Of a stretch of DNA of 64,000 nt, positions 6,468 to 16,038 are shown piece after piece (within the stretch, counting starts at the first letter, position 1; each line of letters begins with the position of its first letter). The DNA comes from Marinobacter sp. es.048 (GTDB lineage Bacteria; Pseudomonadota; Gammaproteobacteria; Pseudomonadales; Oleiphilaceae), in NCBI RefSeq assembly GCF_900188435.1, contig NZ_FYFA01000002.1:1550001-1614000 (forward strand), written 5' to 3'. Position numbers and translations under genes: made by a program. Under the pieces are notes generated by a model. That model saw nothing but the letters and a program-made list of their open reading frames with translations. It was not told where the DNA came from and did no database searches.

Positions 6468-6624
6468 TCACTCCAAATGTGGTTCTCCCGCCCTTAATTT
6501 TTGTCAAAAAAGCCAACGCTCCTAAAAGACAAGCCGAATACACTACCTCCTGAACAAAAATACCAGCCGTACTCACCACCCGTGCGGGCCGAGTATAAAA
6601 ACAACGAAGTAATGGAGTGTATCA

Positions 6625-7962
6625 ATGGCTTTTTCCTCCCGTTCCCGGTCAAGGGCACTGTCTCTTGCCATCGCCACCGCCTCGGTCGGTTTCTCTGTTT
6701 CGGTCAGTGCCAGCATGGGCAACCTGGGCACCACCTATGGCGTTATGCCGGTGGACGTGGCGACCGCCCAGTCCCTGTCCATGTTCAATGACCAGGTGTC
6801 AGCCACCTATTACAACCCTGCCTATCTCACCAAGGATGAGCGCGGGGAACTTACGGCGGGCATTCTGCACGCCGAGCAGGAGTTGCGTTCTGCCAACCCG
6901 AATGCCAACGGCGACATCCTCGCCAACTCGCCGAGCCAGCATGTGCTGATTGGCATGAAAACCAATCTGGGTTCGCTGACTCGCTTCAAGCATCCGATTT
7001 ATCTGGGCTTTATTGCTGGTGTCGAGAAATACGGCAAGGAAATGCTGGCGTTCGATTCGCAGACCACGGAGAACGGCCAGTTCCTGCAGTACGGGAAGGA
7101 GCCCCTGTTCCTGAACATCGGTGGCGCTACTCCGATCTGGCGCGGCATTTCCGCCGGTGCGTCGGTGCGCGTCACCCTGGATGCCCAGGCAAACCTCGAT
7201 GCGGTCTCTACCCTGGGTGGCGAGACCAGCCGCGAGCGCCTTTCGGTCAATGCTGAGCCCTCCCTTAAAACCATTCTGGGCACCACCATTGATCTGGGCA
7301 GTACGTTCTGCCCAGACAGCAGCTGCTTCCTGAACGACTGGGAAACCGCGTTCACCTATCGCACCAAATCAGCAGCCTCCACATCGGTGGACTCGAACAT
7401 CATTGTCACCCAGACCATTCCGGACCCCGGCCTGAGCCTGGCGGTATCAACCATTGATTCCTTCCAGCCGGAAACCTTCGGCTTTGGTGCTCAATACAAG
7501 GGCGAAAACTGGCGGATTGGTGGCAGCGTGGAGCAGCAGAACTGGTCAGAGCTGGAGAACGAATTTTCCTCCGACACCATCAAGGATCAGCAATCCGTGG
7601 CGCCCGGCAGCCGGATTCAGTTCGACGACGTGCTGATTCCACGGATCGGCGCCGAGTATGCCCTGAACAAGAACTTTTCTGTGCGTGGCGGCGTTGCCTA
7701 TGAAGAGTCACCGCTCAAGTCTACCCGCAATCCGGAGATCAATTATCTCGATACTGACAAGTTTGTCGTCGGCCTGGGCCTGAGCGCTACCTACGACCGT
7801 ACCCGTCTGCTGGCCTATCCCGTCCGTCTGGACATTGGTTATCAATACCAGCAACTGCAGGATCGGGATTTCATACTGGTGGATTTTGACGACAACGAAA
7901 CGCCCGTTACCGCAGACGGCGACGTTCACGTTGTCAGCGGCTCCATCACCCTGAAGTTTTAA
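6625..7962 (+). CDS. outer-membrane beta-barrel protein, FadL/OmpP1-like
   Basis: The 445-residue protein has a signal peptide (cleavage near VSVSA-SMG) and a barrel-like alternation through to a final aromatic residue (GSITLKF). The N-terminal DVATAQSLSMFNDQVSATYYNPAYLTKDERGELT resembles the FadL family's N..A..YNPA region, which takes up hydrophobic compounds. The ATG follows AATGGAG. The large lipoprotein gene follows after 12 bases, suggesting one transcript and a joint envelope function. The substrate is unknown; family membership is less clear than for the FadL at 33874. Confidence 0.75.
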   Translation: MAFSSRSRSRALSLAIATASVGFSVSVSASMGNLGTTYGVMPVDVATAQSLSMFNDQVSATYYNPAYLTKDERGELTAGILHAEQELRSANPNANGDILANSPSQHVLIGMKTNLGSLTRFKHPIYLGFIAGVEKYGKEMLAFDSQTTENGQFLQYGKEPLFLNIGGATPIWRGISAGASVRVTLDAQANLDAVSTLGGETSRERLSVNAEPSLKTILGTTIDLGSTFCPDSSCFLNDWETAFTYRTKSAASTSVDSNIIVTQTIPDPGLSLAVSTIDSFQPETFGFGAQYKGENWRIGGSVEQQNWSELENEFSSDTIKDQQSVAPGSRIQFDDVLIPRIGAEYALNKNFSVRGGVAYEESPLKSTRNPEINYLDTDKFVVGLGLSATYDRTRLLAYPVRLDIGYQYQQLQDRDFILVDFDDNETPVTADGDVHVVSGSITLKF

Positions 7963-7974
7963 GGAGGGCACGCC

Positions 7975-10900
7975 ATGAAATACAATAAAACACTGGCACT
8001 GATACCTGCCCTGTTACTGGCCGCCTGTGGCGGCGACGAACAGACCATGAATGAAAAAGTCTCCCCCGGCTCGGTGGTCTATTCCTACCCGGCCGACGGC
8101 CAGGCCGGTGTCAGCCCGAAAGCCGATATCATTCTGCGCTTCAGCCATGCTGTGACCGATGAGGATGCAGATCTGCAAAACAAGATCCAGGTGCAATCAC
8201 AGGGCCAGCCCCTGCCCTTCTCAATCAGGCGGGTAGACGGAGGCCAGAGCCTGACACTTTCACCCTCCTCGGAACTGAAGAAACTCGGTTCCTACACGCT
8301 GAGGTTCAGTGAGCCACTGATTGCCGAAGGCGGTCGGCAGATAAACACGCCCAACGCGGTAGGTGACGCCGGGATTCAGTTCGAGACCCGGGGCAGTATC
8401 TCCGGGCCAGCGAGCACAACCAACTCGACCGAGGCTTTTGGTGTTGCGTGGCAGGTGCCGGCAAACAACAGTCCCTTCGAGGCTATGAACTTTTCCACCT
8501 TCCGGCTGGCCATGACCCATCCCGTCCACCCCGATTGGAAGGCCCTTGGCGGGTCGATCCAGCTTCTGGATGGCAACGGCGAATCAGTCCCTGCGACGGT
8601 TCTGATAAAAGGCAACCGGATAACCGTGGACCCCTGTATGGTCGAGGATACAAGGGAATGTGGCAGCAAGGACGACGTTCTGGACACCAGCCAGACTTAC
8701 ACGCTTCGACTTGAAAACCTGGCCAGTCTGACCTCCCCACAAGCCAGCCGATTCAGCGAGGATATTGCGTTTACGCCCCGCGAAACAGGACCCACGGTTG
8801 TCCTTCAGCAGTCCGCTGTTGATTCTGGTCTGGCTGCTGGAACTTCGCAAGAAGAGGTAACCCGATCGGTTCTGAACGGCCAGATCATTAATGGCGTCAC
8901 GCTCAACTCGGTGCTCCAGGGAGAAGCAGGCCCCTCTCAACAGACTGGCGATCTGTTTGCCGAGTTGGCCTATGCGCCCGCATTCGACGCTGATGAAGCA
9001 CTTCCGTTGCGCATAGCCCGGGGCAGCGTGCTGAACAGCACCAGCCTGGATGTTCTGGTGGGTGGCGAAGTTCCCGTACTGGATGCCGCCACCGGCCAAC
9101 TCCAGACCACCGGCAACATCAAGGTCACCATGTTGTCAGACGCCTCCGGCTATCTGAGCCCCAACCCCTACACCGACGACCTCAATGCGCCCAGGCATAT
9201 CACTCTGTTTATGGATGTCTCCATGAACACCGAAAATGCCCAGCCCAATGCGGCGCTCTCGCAGGATCTGATGGGGGTAGAGTTGCGTGGCATCGCCCTG
9301 GTGCAGGATGGCGTACTGACCATCGACGCCATAGGTATGGTGGAGCCGAACCTACTGGGCCAGGAATACACTAGCTCCACGATAGCCTTCCATCTTCAGG
9401 CGGCTACCGATGCCGATTCGGCACTGGATGCCGAACTGCTCCGCGAGCTGGACAGCACTGCGCCCAGCCTGGTCAGCTGGATGCCCGGCCCGGACAACGC
9501 CATTCCGGATACGCGCCAATCGATGCAGCGGCCCGGGGATCCGGTCATTCTGTTCTTCGATGAGCCTCTGGCCCCGGATTCCGTGAATGGAGGCATCACC
9601 CTCTTTGCGGACAATCAGGAGGTGGCCGATATTCGCACGCAGTTAGACGGCACCACTTTGGCGGTTCAACCTGATGGCGGCCTGAAGCACGGTGTTGAAT
9701 ATTTACTTCAGATCGACGGGCTTGCAGACATTTCGGGAAACGAAGCGATGGTTGAGTCGCTGGCCTTCTCCCTCCCAGAAATCGATGACGGTAGTGGTAC
9801 AGTCCCAGAACAGTCCCCAATTGCCCTGACAACTTACCCGGGTTATCCATGCGTCACTCAGGATCTTGATCTGACCAATGATCTTCACGGCTTCTGCAAA
9901 GACGCCGCCGGGGAAAACCTTCCAAAAGACAAAGACGGCAACGCTCAAAGTCGGGACATTTTGCCGGTGACCACGTTACCTGCTGATCGTCCGATTGTGG
10001 TGGTTTTTTCGCAGTCCATGGATCTGACGTCCATTCGGCACAACGAAACATTCTTCGTAGAGAGAGTAAGCGAAACCGGCACTGTCGAATCGGTTATCAA
10101 GGGACGACTGGAAAAAAACCATCAGCGCATCCGGTTTTATCCTGACTCGCCCTGGGCGCCGGGTGAACTGTATCGCTACCGGATGATTTCCGCGGTAAAT
10201 GGTAATTGCCAGGAAGTAATCTGCGGCGAAAACGGAATGGCACTTCAGACCGATTTGCTATTCGATCCTGAGGATAACGGCGGCGAGCCACTTGAAATAT
10301 ACTTCCGAGGACAGCAAAGCATTGCTTCTGTTTTCACACCGCTTAGAAATCTCCCGATACGAGACGCCAATTCGAATTATTATATCGATGGCTTCGAAAC
10401 TTTCGAGTTCACCAATGCCACCGACGACAGTGGTCAGACTCAGGAATATTTCGAGACGCCACCCAACGCAGCACGCCTCGCGATGAATGGAAACGCAATT
10501 GTGCTCGGAAACGATGGAAATGACGAGGCGAATGCAAGGGTCGGTTGCTCTTATGAGGAACCGGAGGAATGTTGGGACAAGAAGTACATCTACCAGACCT
10601 ATGGGCTGAACACCGAAGTCATCGGACCTGAAAAAGATCCGGAAACCGGTGAAGATACTGGCAATATCAGGGTCCTGCTCTATCCAACCATGCTCGTTAC
10701 TACCCCGGCCAAGGTCTGGTACAACCTGCTAGGCCCTTCTGAATCAGATACCGGTCCTCAGATTCTCAGAATGAGGTACCAGGAGCCAACCGCGGGCAAC
10801 CCTCAGGGTCTGATCGAAGGACGAATCGTAACGAGTGCGGATGGCGGCCCAAGATTTGAGGTCAACGCCGACCTGCTTCTTGACGCTCCCAATCTGCATC

Positions 10901-11247
10901 TCCCGATCGAAGGACTGCTTGCGCACAATCTCTTCAGTTACCCGTTCACGCTGGAGCTCGGGGGCGCAATCACTTTCTTCGATGATGGCCGCATGCAAAT
11001 CGAACAGCGTAACGCTAACACGCCTCTGATTACTGTTGATGTGGCAGGCTCCAGTGATGCGACATCCGGCCTTCTTGGGTTTGTAAGCTGTCTGGGTAGC
11101 ATTTTTACCGGAGGGGGATTCGGAGCCTGTGAGGAATTGGCCAACGGAACCGGGAAAGCCGTCCAGCTCCCCCTGAAAATTCCGCCTGAGGGCGTCTACC
11201 TCAACTTCATCTCCAATCCGGTCAAAGAGATCCCGGCCGAGCAGTAA
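7975..11247 (+). CDS. giant lipoprotein with Ig-like (SbsA/Big_5) domains
   Basis: The 1090-residue protein starts with a lipoprotein signal, lipobox LLAAC with the lipidated Cys at about residue 18, followed by GGDE. Residues about 31-135 form an Ig-like domain of the SbsA/Big_5 type (YSYPADGQAGVSPKADIILRF); similar units occur at about 495-600 (PGDPVILFFDEPLAPDSV) and 660-745 (RPIVVVFSQSMDLTSI). Several Cys pairs (for example CMVEDTRECGS) suggest disulfides. The asymmetry with the small barrel upstream suggests a surface or periplasmic partner. Function unknown. A clear terminator follows. Confidence 0.8.
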   Translation: MKYNKTLALIPALLLAACGGDEQTMNEKVSPGSVVYSYPADGQAGVSPKADIILRFSHAVTDEDADLQNKIQVQSQGQPLPFSIRRVDGGQSLTLSPSSELKKLGSYTLRFSEPLIAEGGRQINTPNAVGDAGIQFETRGSISGPASTTNSTEAFGVAWQVPANNSPFEAMNFSTFRLAMTHPVHPDWKALGGSIQLLDGNGESVPATVLIKGNRITVDPCMVEDTRECGSKDDVLDTSQTYTLRLENLASLTSPQASRFSEDIAFTPRETGPTVVLQQSAVDSGLAAGTSQEEVTRSVLNGQIINGVTLNSVLQGEAGPSQQTGDLFAELAYAPAFDADEALPLRIARGSVLNSTSLDVLVGGEVPVLDAATGQLQTTGNIKVTMLSDASGYLSPNPYTDDLNAPRHITLFMDVSMNTENAQPNAALSQDLMGVELRGIALVQDGVLTIDAIGMVEPNLLGQEYTSSTIAFHLQAATDADSALDAELLRELDSTAPSLVSWMPGPDNAIPDTRQSMQRPGDPVILFFDEPLAPDSVNGGITLFADNQEVADIRTQLDGTTLAVQPDGGLKHGVEYLLQIDGLADISGNEAMVESLAFSLPEIDDGSGTVPEQSPIALTTYPGYPCVTQDLDLTNDLHGFCKDAAGENLPKDKDGNAQSRDILPVTTLPADRPIVVVFSQSMDLTSIRHNETFFVERVSETGTVESVIKGRLEKNHQRIRFYPDSPWAPGELYRYRMISAVNGNCQEVICGENGMALQTDLLFDPEDNGGEPLEIYFRGQQSIASVFTPLRNLPIRDANSNYYIDGFETFEFTNATDDSGQTQEYFETPPNAARLAMNGNAIVLGNDGNDEANARVGCSYEEPEECWDKKYIYQTYGLNTEVIGPEKDPETGEDTGNIRVLLYPTMLVTTPAKVWYNLLGPSESDTGPQILRMRYQEPTAGNPQGLIEGRIVTSADGGPRFEVNADLLLDAPNLHLPIEGLLAHNLFSYPFTLELGGAITFFDDGRMQIEQRNANTPLITVDVAGSSDATSGLLGFVSCLGSIFTGGGFGACEELANGTGKAVQLPLKIPPEGVYLNFISNPVKEIPAEQ

Positions 11248-11265
11248 AAGCTCTGAAGCCTCTGC

Positions 11266-11295
11266 AAAGGGCCAGCCTTCGGGTTGGCCCTTTTT
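11266..11295 (+). terminator. intrinsic terminator after the lipoprotein gene
   Basis: Stem AAGGGCCAGCC/GGTTGGCCCTT with a TTCG loop, followed by TTT. Confidence 0.9.
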
Positions 11296-11404
11296 GCAAC
11301 GTGGACAACCGCTGGTTATTTCCCCCTCCAGGTCATTTACTGCTAATCTGGTTGCACATTGAAACCGCTATAGTAAAACAACAATCCTTCAGGAGAGCCC
11401 CTTC

Positions 11405-13699
11405 ATGGAAAACGGCACCCACTATCGTACCTGTCACCTTTGCGAGGCCATGTGCGGTGTCGCAATCGAAATGAAGGACGGCCGGATTGCATCCATCAAG
11501 GGTGATGAGAATGATCCACTGAGTCGGGGACATATCTGCCCAAAGGCAGTTGCGCTGCAGGATCTGCACGAAGATCCGGACCGCCTGAAGAAGCCCGTCC
11601 GTAAAACCGAAACCGGCTGGCATGAAATGGAATGGGACGAGGCGTTTGACCTGGTCGCGGAAAAACTCCATCAGACCCGTCAGGACCACGGCCGCAACAG
11701 TATCGGCGTGTACCTCGGCAATCCGAACGTCCATAACCATGGATCTCTGGTTGCCACCATGCCACTGCTGCGGGCCATCGGTACCCAGAACCGGTTTTCA
11801 GCAACGTCCAACGATCAGTTGCCTCACATGCTCGCCAGTTTTGAGATGTTCGGGCACCAGGTTCTGTTTCCCATTCCCGATATCGATCACACGGATCTGT
11901 TTCTCTGCATCGGTGCCAATCCCATGGCTTCCAATGGCAGCCTGATGACGGTTCCGGACTTCCGCGGACGACTCAAGGCCCTGAAACAACGCGGCGGCAA
12001 GATGGTCGTGGTGGACCCGCGCCGCACCGAGACCGCGAAGCTGGCCGACGAATTCCACTTCATCCGGCCAGGCAGCGATGCCCTGCTCATGATGGCCATG
12101 CTGCATACGTTATTTGAAGAGGGTCTGGTGGATCTTGGCCCCGCCGAAAGGCTGGTGAAAGACGTAGACCTTCTGCGTCTGGCCGCCCTCAGTTTCGCCC
12201 CCGAAGCGGTCAGCGTGCACACCGGTATTTCTGCAGAGGACATTCGGGCCCTCACTCGACAGCTCGCCACCACTAGAAAGGCGGCACTCTATACCCGCAT
12301 GGGCACCAGCACCCAGACGTTTGGCGGTGTTGCAACATGGCTGGCCTACTGCCTCAACATCCTGACCGGCAAACTGGACCTGCCGGGCGGCGTGCTGTTT
12401 TCGCAGCCGGCGATTGATCTGGTGGAACTGGGCGCCATGGCCGGGCAAAAAGGCCACTTCGGCAAGCGCCACAGCCGCGTGAAGGGATTACCCGAATTCG
12501 GCGGAGAATACCCGGCCAGCACCATGGCCGATGAGATGTTAACGCCTGGCGAAGGGCAGATCCGGGCGTTTGTTACCGTTGCCGGCAACCCGGTGCTCTC
12601 CAGCCCCAACGGGCGGCGCCTGGAAGAGGCTCTGGGCGGCCTCGACTTCATGGTTTCGGTGGACTACTACCTGAACGAAACCACCCGTCACGCGGATATC
12701 ATTCTGCCGCCGACAGCGGCTCTGGAACGCAGCCATTACGATCTGATTTTCAGCATGTTTGCGGTGCGTAACTTTGCCAAGTACAGCGAAGCACTGTTCG
12801 ATGCCGGCCCGGATACCCGCCATGACTGGCAGATCTTACTGGAACTGGCCCACCGGCTGGAAAAGATTCAGAAAGGCGGGCGACTGCCCCTGCGCGCAGA
12901 GCTCGGCTGGCGCGCCTTCAAGCAGATTGGCCCGGACCCGATCCTCGACCTGCTGTTGCGCTCCGGCCCCTATGGCGCCGATGCCGGCCGTGCGCGGGGT
13001 TTGCTGCAGCCTGCGGTCGATCTGGTGATCGACATCCTGCCGAAACGACATCCGCTTCGTGGACTGGCCAAGCTCAGCCCTTTGAATCGCCACTGGCAGG
13101 AGCTTCCGAAAGGGCTGTCACTGAGCGCTCTCCAGGATAACCCCAATGGCGTCGATCTCGGGCCGCTGCAGCCCTCATTGCCAGAGCGCCTGTTTACACG
13201 CGATGGCAAGATTAACCTTGCCCCGAGGCGCTATCTGGACGATCTTGGCAGGCTGCATGAAGCCCTGGCTGCGCCGGCCGGCGACTCCTTGCAACTGATT
13301 GGCCGGCGCCATGTCCGGAGCAATAACTCCTGGATGCACAACAGTCAGCGGCTGGTTAAGGGAAAGGATCGTTGCACACTGATGATTCATCCGAAAGATG
13401 CCAGCCGGCTGGGTTTGCAGGCCGCCGACTCCGCAGAGATAACGTCGGAATCGAGACAGATCGTTTTACCGGTAGAGATTACCGAAGATGTCATGCCTGG
13501 CGTGGTATCCATTCCCCACGGCTGGGGCCACGACCGGGACGGCACCAGCCAATCAGTCGCAGCTGCCCATGCCGGTGCCAGCATCAACGACGTGCTCAGC
13601 GACTGTCGCATTGATCCGCTCTCCGGCACTTCCGTATTGAATGGACAGCCTGTTGCTGTCAAAGTCTGGCGCCCGGAGCACCAACGCAAACGGGCCTGA
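11405..13699 (+). CDS. molybdopterin oxidoreductase, DMSO reductase superfamily
   Basis: The 764-residue protein begins with a 4Fe-4S site C10-x2-C13-x3-C17-x27-C45, followed by the molybdopterin domains (GxYLGNPNVHNHG; VVVDPRRTETAKLAD) and a C-terminal molydopterin dinucleotide-binding domain (residues about 640-755, SNNSWMHNSQRLV). It has no Tat signal, so it should act in the cytoplasm. No obvious Cys or Sec ligand is seen in the active-site segment (SATSNDQLPHM). No electron-transfer or chaperone subunit is adjacent. The substrate cannot be told from sequence; formate-dehydrogenase-like or other oxidoreductase activity is possible. Start ATG follows CAGGAGAG. Confidence 0.88.
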   Translation: MENGTHYRTCHLCEAMCGVAIEMKDGRIASIKGDENDPLSRGHICPKAVALQDLHEDPDRLKKPVRKTETGWHEMEWDEAFDLVAEKLHQTRQDHGRNSIGVYLGNPNVHNHGSLVATMPLLRAIGTQNRFSATSNDQLPHMLASFEMFGHQVLFPIPDIDHTDLFLCIGANPMASNGSLMTVPDFRGRLKALKQRGGKMVVVDPRRTETAKLADEFHFIRPGSDALLMMAMLHTLFEEGLVDLGPAERLVKDVDLLRLAALSFAPEAVSVHTGISAEDIRALTRQLATTRKAALYTRMGTSTQTFGGVATWLAYCLNILTGKLDLPGGVLFSQPAIDLVELGAMAGQKGHFGKRHSRVKGLPEFGGEYPASTMADEMLTPGEGQIRAFVTVAGNPVLSSPNGRRLEEALGGLDFMVSVDYYLNETTRHADIILPPTAALERSHYDLIFSMFAVRNFAKYSEALFDAGPDTRHDWQILLELAHRLEKIQKGGRLPLRAELGWRAFKQIGPDPILDLLLRSGPYGADAGRARGLLQPAVDLVIDILPKRHPLRGLAKLSPLNRHWQELPKGLSLSALQDNPNGVDLGPLQPSLPERLFTRDGKINLAPRRYLDDLGRLHEALAAPAGDSLQLIGRRHVRSNNSWMHNSQRLVKGKDRCTLMIHPKDASRLGLQAADSAEITSESRQIVLPVEITEDVMPGVVSIPHGWGHDRDGTSQSVAAAHAGASINDVLSDCRIDPLSGTSVLNGQPVAVKVWRPEHQRKRA

Positions 13700-13718
13700 T
13701 TCAGAGAAGGAGCCGAAA

Positions 13719-14174
13719 ATGCCCCAGTGGCTGCAGTGGAGTCTGATTATTGCCGGTCTTATGGCCATCATTCTGCTGGTGATGTTCATCCGGCGGCAGA
13801 TGGGATTGCTTTCGGAAAATCGCAAGCGGCAGGCCAAAACCGAGGAGTTCCAGACCAACCGCAGAAAAGACATGATCCGCAGTGTTCATGTCATTGCCAT
13901 GGCGGTTGAAGAGGATCAGATCGAATACTCGGAAGCCTGCCTGAGACTCAAGGGCCTGCTGGACCACATTGCTCCCGAGCTGCTTGAGCAGTCACCTTTC
14001 AGGGTATTCCAGGAGGTGCATGACCAGTTGCAGCACATGCCAACCCATCGGGCCCGGCAGGCAACGGAAACGAAGTTCGTGGATAAAATGGATAAGGAAC
14101 GGTTTGAGGTGGAACAGAAGCATGCCGACGAGATTCGCCGAGCGGCAACGGCCGTCCGACACCATTCCTTTTAG
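13719..14174 (+). CDS. DUF2489 family single-pass membrane protein
   Basis: A 151-residue protein from ATG 13719, which follows AGAAGGAG; the frame is open further upstream but overlaps the preceding gene. One N-terminal transmembrane segment (WLQWSLIIAGLMAIILLVMF) is followed by a charged cytoplasmic part with the RSVHVIAMAVEEDQIEYSEACLRLK motif typical of DUF2489. Its role is unknown. It lies 19 bases after the oxidoreductase gene and may be cotranscribed. Confidence 0.82.
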   Translation: MPQWLQWSLIIAGLMAIILLVMFIRRQMGLLSENRKRQAKTEEFQTNRRKDMIRSVHVIAMAVEEDQIEYSEACLRLKGLLDHIAPELLEQSPFRVFQEVHDQLQHMPTHRARQATETKFVDKMDKERFEVEQKHADEIRRAATAVRHHSF

Positions 14175-14372
14175 ACTTGGTACCGACGATTCGGTGCACA
14201 ACGCAGCTGGTCAGACCTCATTTTTGTAACATTTTGTAACGGGTGTAGCAGTAAAACAGATATTTTATCTCGTCTAATCAAAAGGTTCTGTCGACGTAAA
14301 AAAACTGACACGCTGCTCATTGCTTCCCGGCTACACCTGTTGACTTTTCTTTTTCCTATCACGGTCTAAATT

Positions 14373-14493
14373 GAAAACAGGGGCGCACCTATCATCTGCG
14401 GAAGGTGCCACCTAACGTTGTTTTCTCCTGATAAGTTTGGACGACACTGCAATAAAGCGGGTAAGCTTGCCGGCCTCGGGGCCGGCTTTTTTT
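14373..14493 (+). ncRNA. candidate small RNA ending in a strong terminator
   Basis: The 348-base gap 14175-14522 has no gene. Within it an outer stem GAAAACA/TGTTTTC (14373-14379/14419-14425) encloses GGCGCACCT/AGGTGCC (14382-14390/14403-14409), and about 45 bases later comes an intrinsic terminator (14469-14493). A TTGACT (14340-14345) and TCTAAA (14365-14370) could be a promoter, but the 19-base spacer is long. The terminator is too far from the DUF2489 gene (295 bases) to belong to it obviously. Confidence 0.4.
14469..14493 (+). terminator. intrinsic terminator
   Basis: Stem GCCGGCC/GGCCGGC with a TCGG loop followed by eight T-rich bases. Confidence 0.9.
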
Positions 14494-14522
14494 GAGGGGG
14501 ATTTCCCAGGAAAGGCCGTCTG

Positions 14523-15887
14523 CTACTGGCTCATCATACCGGCCATGGCCATGATGCTGTCCTTGCTGTTAACCAGTTCGTCAAACTGTTCCTCAACCTG
14601 CTCCCGATTCAGCCCCAGTTCGTCGTATATAGCCTGGCTGATTTCCTCGCCGGCTCCCAGAGCCACGCCCCGGGCGGTTAACAGCTGGCGGCCCAGCCAT
14701 AGCAATCGGGCATAGACGCTGTGGGCGCCATCGTATGATGGATTTTTCTGATAGCGGATGGCCAGAGTCACCTCGTCCGGCATGCCCCAATTCTCCATCA
14801 ACTGGGCAGCAATCTGTTCCCGGGTAATGCCAAGCAGATAGTGCTCGGTGACCGAAGAATCGATATCCGGATTCACTTCCAGGGACCGACAAACCAGCTT
14901 GAAATGGGGTGGGAAAACCTGCGCCAGAACCAGATGACCAAAGTTGTGGAGCAGGCCGCCAAGATAAGCCAGACCGAACACCGGCCGCTCGCCCCGGGGC
15001 ATCATGCTGGCAAGAATGCCCGCTGACTGGGCCTGCCAGATGGCCTGTTGCCAGTAATCGACGTAGCCGTCCGGGTGATCCTGGGGCTGCTTGAGCGCCC
15101 GCCCGAGTGAAAGCCCCATGGCCAGGTTCATGACCAGATCGAATCCGAGCACCCGGGAAACCGCGTCGTGCACAGACTTTATCTGACCGGCTGCCGCATA
15201 GAACGAGGACGAAGCCCAGCTTACAACCTGCGCTGCGAGGCTCGGGTCGCTCTCGACAATATCCACGAGGTCACCCATGACCGCGTTGGGGTTGACCCGA
15301 AGATGAATAATCCGCTGGGCGGTTTCCGGCAGCGGCGGCAACTCCAGAGTGTCTTCCAGTCGTTGCTGTATTCTCAGGCCAGTGAACTTCTTGATGGCGG
15401 TATGGAACTGGTCCCGATCCCTGCCGTGGTCGTCAAGGTTCACGTTGATAGATTCCGGAGCAACGGCAAAGGAGCGTCGATCAGCCTTGGCGGTCAGGGA
15501 CCGGAAATCCTCTGCTGGCATGACCATCGCAAGGTTCTGCTCGCCCAATTCAAGTGCCACGGCGGGCAGGTCATCCACGCGCTCATCTACCACGGTTGGC
15601 CAGCCTGTCAGTGATGGCAATGCAGGGAGTGACTTGAGGCCAGCTCTTTCCCGAACGCGCAACTGTTCGCGGCGCTTCATCAGGCGCAAGTCACGGCCCA
15701 GCTGCTTGTTCAGCTGTTCCAGGTCAATCAGATCGTCGCGGCGGCAGATTACCTGAAGATTCCCTTGCTCATCACTGAGTAGAACCATTCGTAACAGTTC
15801 TTTCTGGCTCGCCTGGCCCGCATCCCTCAGGGATACGCCCGCTGCGGTCTCGCCCAGAGCCTGCTGAACTGCGACAGGTAATTCCAT
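14523..15887 (-). CDS. HDOD-domain protein with N-terminal YbaK-like domain
   Basis: A 454-residue cytoplasmic protein. Residues about 1-155 resemble the YbaK/EbsC (aminoacyl-tRNA deacylase-like) fold seen fused to HDOD in marine gammaproteobacteria (LLSDEQGNLQVICRRDDLIDLEQL). Residues about 190-395 are an HDOD domain (LPPLPETAQRIIHLRVNPNA; SDPSLAAQVVSWASSSFYA; LGGLLHNFGHLVLAQ), an HD-like fold without the full metal site, used in signalling output. Exact role unknown. It stands alone, 151 bases from recG on the same strand. Confidence 0.85.
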   Translation of the reverse strand: MELPVAVQQALGETAAGVSLRDAGQASQKELLRMVLLSDEQGNLQVICRRDDLIDLEQLNKQLGRDLRLMKRREQLRVRERAGLKSLPALPSLTGWPTVVDERVDDLPAVALELGEQNLAMVMPAEDFRSLTAKADRRSFAVAPESINVNLDDHGRDRDQFHTAIKKFTGLRIQQRLEDTLELPPLPETAQRIIHLRVNPNAVMGDLVDIVESDPSLAAQVVSWASSSFYAAAGQIKSVHDAVSRVLGFDLVMNLAMGLSLGRALKQPQDHPDGYVDYWQQAIWQAQSAGILASMMPRGERPVFGLAYLGGLLHNFGHLVLAQVFPPHFKLVCRSLEVNPDIDSSVTEHYLLGITREQIAAQLMENWGMPDEVTLAIRYQKNPSYDGAHSVYARLLWLGRQLLTARGVALGAGEEISQAIYDELGLNREQVEEQFDELVNSKDSIMAMAGMMSQ

Positions 15888-16038
15888 AAATTTCTCCCGA
15901 ATATTGCTGTTTTCCGTCGGATAACCCGAATCTGAAAATCACACTGAGTTCAGTATAGGGCAAAGAAATAACCCTGACGTTGACCGAACTCTATTTCCAA
16001 AGCGCTTTCTTACGCGCTCAGAGACCGAATGGACGTCT

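Noticed and set aside
6313..6525. 70-codon plus-strand ORF in the gap after the PEP-CTERM gene
   Set aside because: Ser/Pro/Lys-rich with no ribosome site; the minus-strand frame looks more protein-like.
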